This document shows positions 62,826 through 64,000 of a stretch of DNA of 64,000 nucleotides, piece by piece. The notes beneath the pieces were generated by a model, which saw nothing but the letters and a program-made list of their open reading frames with translations, was not told the origin of the DNA and ran no database searches. The DNA is from Ezakiella massiliensis (lineage in GTDB: Bacteria; Bacillota; Clostridia; Tissierellales; Peptoniphilaceae): positions 620,001 to 684,000 of the forward strand of contig NZ_LT635475.1 in NCBI RefSeq assembly GCF_900120165.1, in the 5' to 3' direction. The number at the start of each line of letters is the position of its first letter. The stretch's first letter is position 1. Both the position numbers and the translations under genes were made by a program.

Positions 62826-63814
62826 TTGTTAAAACTCCCCAAGATTGGCTTTAATTCTTCAGAACAAGTGAAAGTCTGATCGTCATAAACCGTGTAGTAA
62901 TAATAATCTGGATAGGCCTTTAAAATTTCCTCTACCTCGTCCTCGGATTTTAAAAATAAAGACGTGGACAAAAAGTCGCACACATAGGCACTTGGCCCTA
63001 AAATTGTAATGGACCTCTTGTGATTGTGGGCTGGGTATCCAGTTTTTAAGTCAATAATGTGATGGTAGTATTCACCGTCGATTACAGCATAGCGTTGGTA
63101 GTCGCCAGATGTAACCACGGACATATTGCTAGTTGAAATTGTATCCCCATAGTCATTGGTATCAAAGGGACTTTGGATACCAATTGTAAATTTATCTCGA
63201 TCAAGTGCAGGTCTTCCCATAACTGTAATATTGCCACCGGAATTTAAAATATAATTATCGATTTTTAAATCCCTCATAAGCTTGACCAATTCGTCATTTA
63301 AATAGCCCTTACAAAATGCCCCGTAATCGAGCTGGGCAGAATTTTTTAAAATTATTTCTCCGTCCACAATTTCTACTGAATCTGGGCCGCCGGTTTTCAT
63401 AGCTGCATCTATCTGGTCCTGGCTAGGCAATTTTTCATTTAAAATTGCATCCTTCCAGAGCCTAAATAATTTTCCTTTTGATAGGTCGACCACAAAGTCC
63501 ACATTTTTTTCATCTTGGAGGACTTGCTTGGTGAGGGCGACAAGCTCCTTGTTGTCTCCCCTGCCTTCGCGATTGATGGTTGCAACCACGCCTTGGCCCT
63601 CGTAATCAGTCAAAAGATTGTGGTAGTATTTTAATTTTTCTTCGACTGCCTCTTTGACTTCGTCCTTGCGGCGGGAGTCCCCATAATAAGTAATAGTAAT
63701 AACCGTATCAAAGTAATCGTAGTATTCCATGTCGACTTTTTCAAAACGGTCTTCACTCTTGCAGCCTGTAAATAATAATAAAATTGCAATTAATAATATA
63801 AATATTTTTTTCAT
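62822..63814 (-). CDS. apbE: FAD:protein FMN transferase (ApbE), lipoprotein
   Basis: About 330 residues from ATG 63814. AGGAG lies nine bases upstream, and the start overlaps the comF stop as TGATG. Lipobox LLLFTGCKSED. ApbE features: YFDTVITITYY, DYGAFCKGYLND in place of the usual DLGGIAKGY, SGDYQRY and HHIIDLKTGYPA. Attaches FMN to Thr or Ser of exported flavoproteins such as RnfG/NqrC. A longer frame to 63877 lies inside comF and is rejected. Confidence 0.93.
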   Translation of the reverse strand: MKKIFILLIAILLLFTGCKSEDRFEKVDMEYYDYFDTVITITYYGDSRRKDEVKEAVEEKLKYYHNLLTDYEGQGVVATINREGRGDNKELVALTKQVLQDEKNVDFVVDLSKGKLFRLWKDAILNEKLPSQDQIDAAMKTGGPDSVEIVDGEIILKNSAQLDYGAFCKGYLNDELVKLMRDLKIDNYILNSGGNITVMGRPALDRDKFTIGIQSPFDTNDYGDTISTSNMSVVTSGDYQRYAVIDGEYYHHIIDLKTGYPAHNHKRSITILGPSAYVCDFLSTSLFLKSEDEVEEILKAYPDYYYYTVYDDQTFTCSEELKPILGSFNK

Positions 63815-64000
63815 CACTTGTAATCTCCTAATAATGCCAGGGCCAAAACCTCTGCATTTGTAGCAAGTTTGATACACTTGCCAGCCTCGCTAATGGTTCT
63901 GCCGGTCGTAATTATATCATCTATAATTATAACCCTTTTTGCCCCCTTAAGTCCAGACTCCTTGGCCTTAAACTTGTGATCTATGTTTTCCCTTACCTTT
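63814..64000 (-). CDS. comF: ComF-family phosphoribosyltransferase, 3' end only
   Basis: The last 61 residues run in from the window edge: VRENIDHKFKAKES, then the PRPP-binding loop VIIIDDIITTGRTISEAGK and a final ALALLGDYK. This matches the C-terminus of ComF, needed for DNA uptake in competence. Stop overlaps the apbE start by one base. Confidence 0.88.
   Translation of the reverse strand, partial: KVRENIDHKFKAKESGLKGAKRVIIIDDIITTGRTISEAGKCIKLATNAEVLALALLGDYK

Noticed and set aside
63815..63877. Upstream start for apbE at 63877
   Set aside because: The extension lies inside comF in another frame; ATG 63814 has a ribosome site and a proper lipoprotein signal.

Overview
The window looks like the chromosome of a low-GC anaerobic Gram-positive coccus of the Peptoniphilaceae / Tissierellia kind. 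This is inferred from gene content, and the genus is not resolved. The supporting evidence is: an AT-rich genome with AGGAGG ribosome sites; a MurE without the meso-diaminopimelate motif next door to a D-aspartate-ligase-type ATP-grasp enzyme; SLH surface proteins; oxygen-sensitive 2-hydroxyacyl-CoA-dehydratase-type proteins; arginine deiminase; and a DUF969/DUF979/pyroglutamyl peptidase operon.

Layout. 1-1024: 3' part of murE. 1073-4845: replication loading genes (DnaD-like, DnaC/DnaI-like) with serS and a GNAT gene. 4908-9799: envelope operon (phosphodiester glycosidase, lipoprotein, HPr, D-Asp ligase homologue). 10042-12366: pcp with DUF979 and DUF969. 12480-13010: a gene-free stretch packed with inverted repeats. 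13010-17297: the str operon (rpsL, rpsG, fusA, tuf). 17509-17930: a transcription unit encoding two tiny hydrophobic peptides. 17952-20272: copZ-copA. 20376-22083: two AT-rich exported proteins of unknown function. 22511-24501: groESL under a CIRCE element. 24590-24860: degenerate tandem repeats. 24931-35000: regulators (TetR, ArsR/SdpR, GntR) with partner genes, a glutathione peroxidase, an exported thioredoxin-like protein, arginine deiminase, an oligopeptide-binding lipoprotein and pepT.

36249-40096: tRNA-Lys, an SLH/InlB-repeat surface protein, an XRE-ImmA pair and tRNA-Thr, followed by two pairs of direct repeats with a 22-bp period that look like integrase arm sites. 42641-48117: a two-sided cluster of double-cubane-cluster reductase genes (YjiM-type and a second homologue), their ATP-driven activator, a half-length cysteine-rich relative, a SelD-associated-type FAD oxidoreductase and a DUF3343 protein. 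48500-53253: a three-gene cobalamin methionine synthase in which the reactivation domain, the MetH core and a homocysteine methyltransferase/methylene-THF reductase fusion are separate genes. 53413-53973: a YoeB/YefM module. 54070-54228: a likely small RNA. 54346-54931: tRNA-Pro followed by two small genes. 54968-64000: TRIC channel, cardiolipin synthase, TypA, a HATPase, a C39-like peptidase, MurJ, two small membrane-associated genes, ApbE and the 3' end of comF.

The most unusual items are the tandem small-peptide operon at 17.6 kb, the nested-hairpin element repeated in the 3' UTRs of tuf and groEL, the double-cubane reductase cluster with its half-length dehydratase-like member, and the unassigned small RNA at 54.1 kb.
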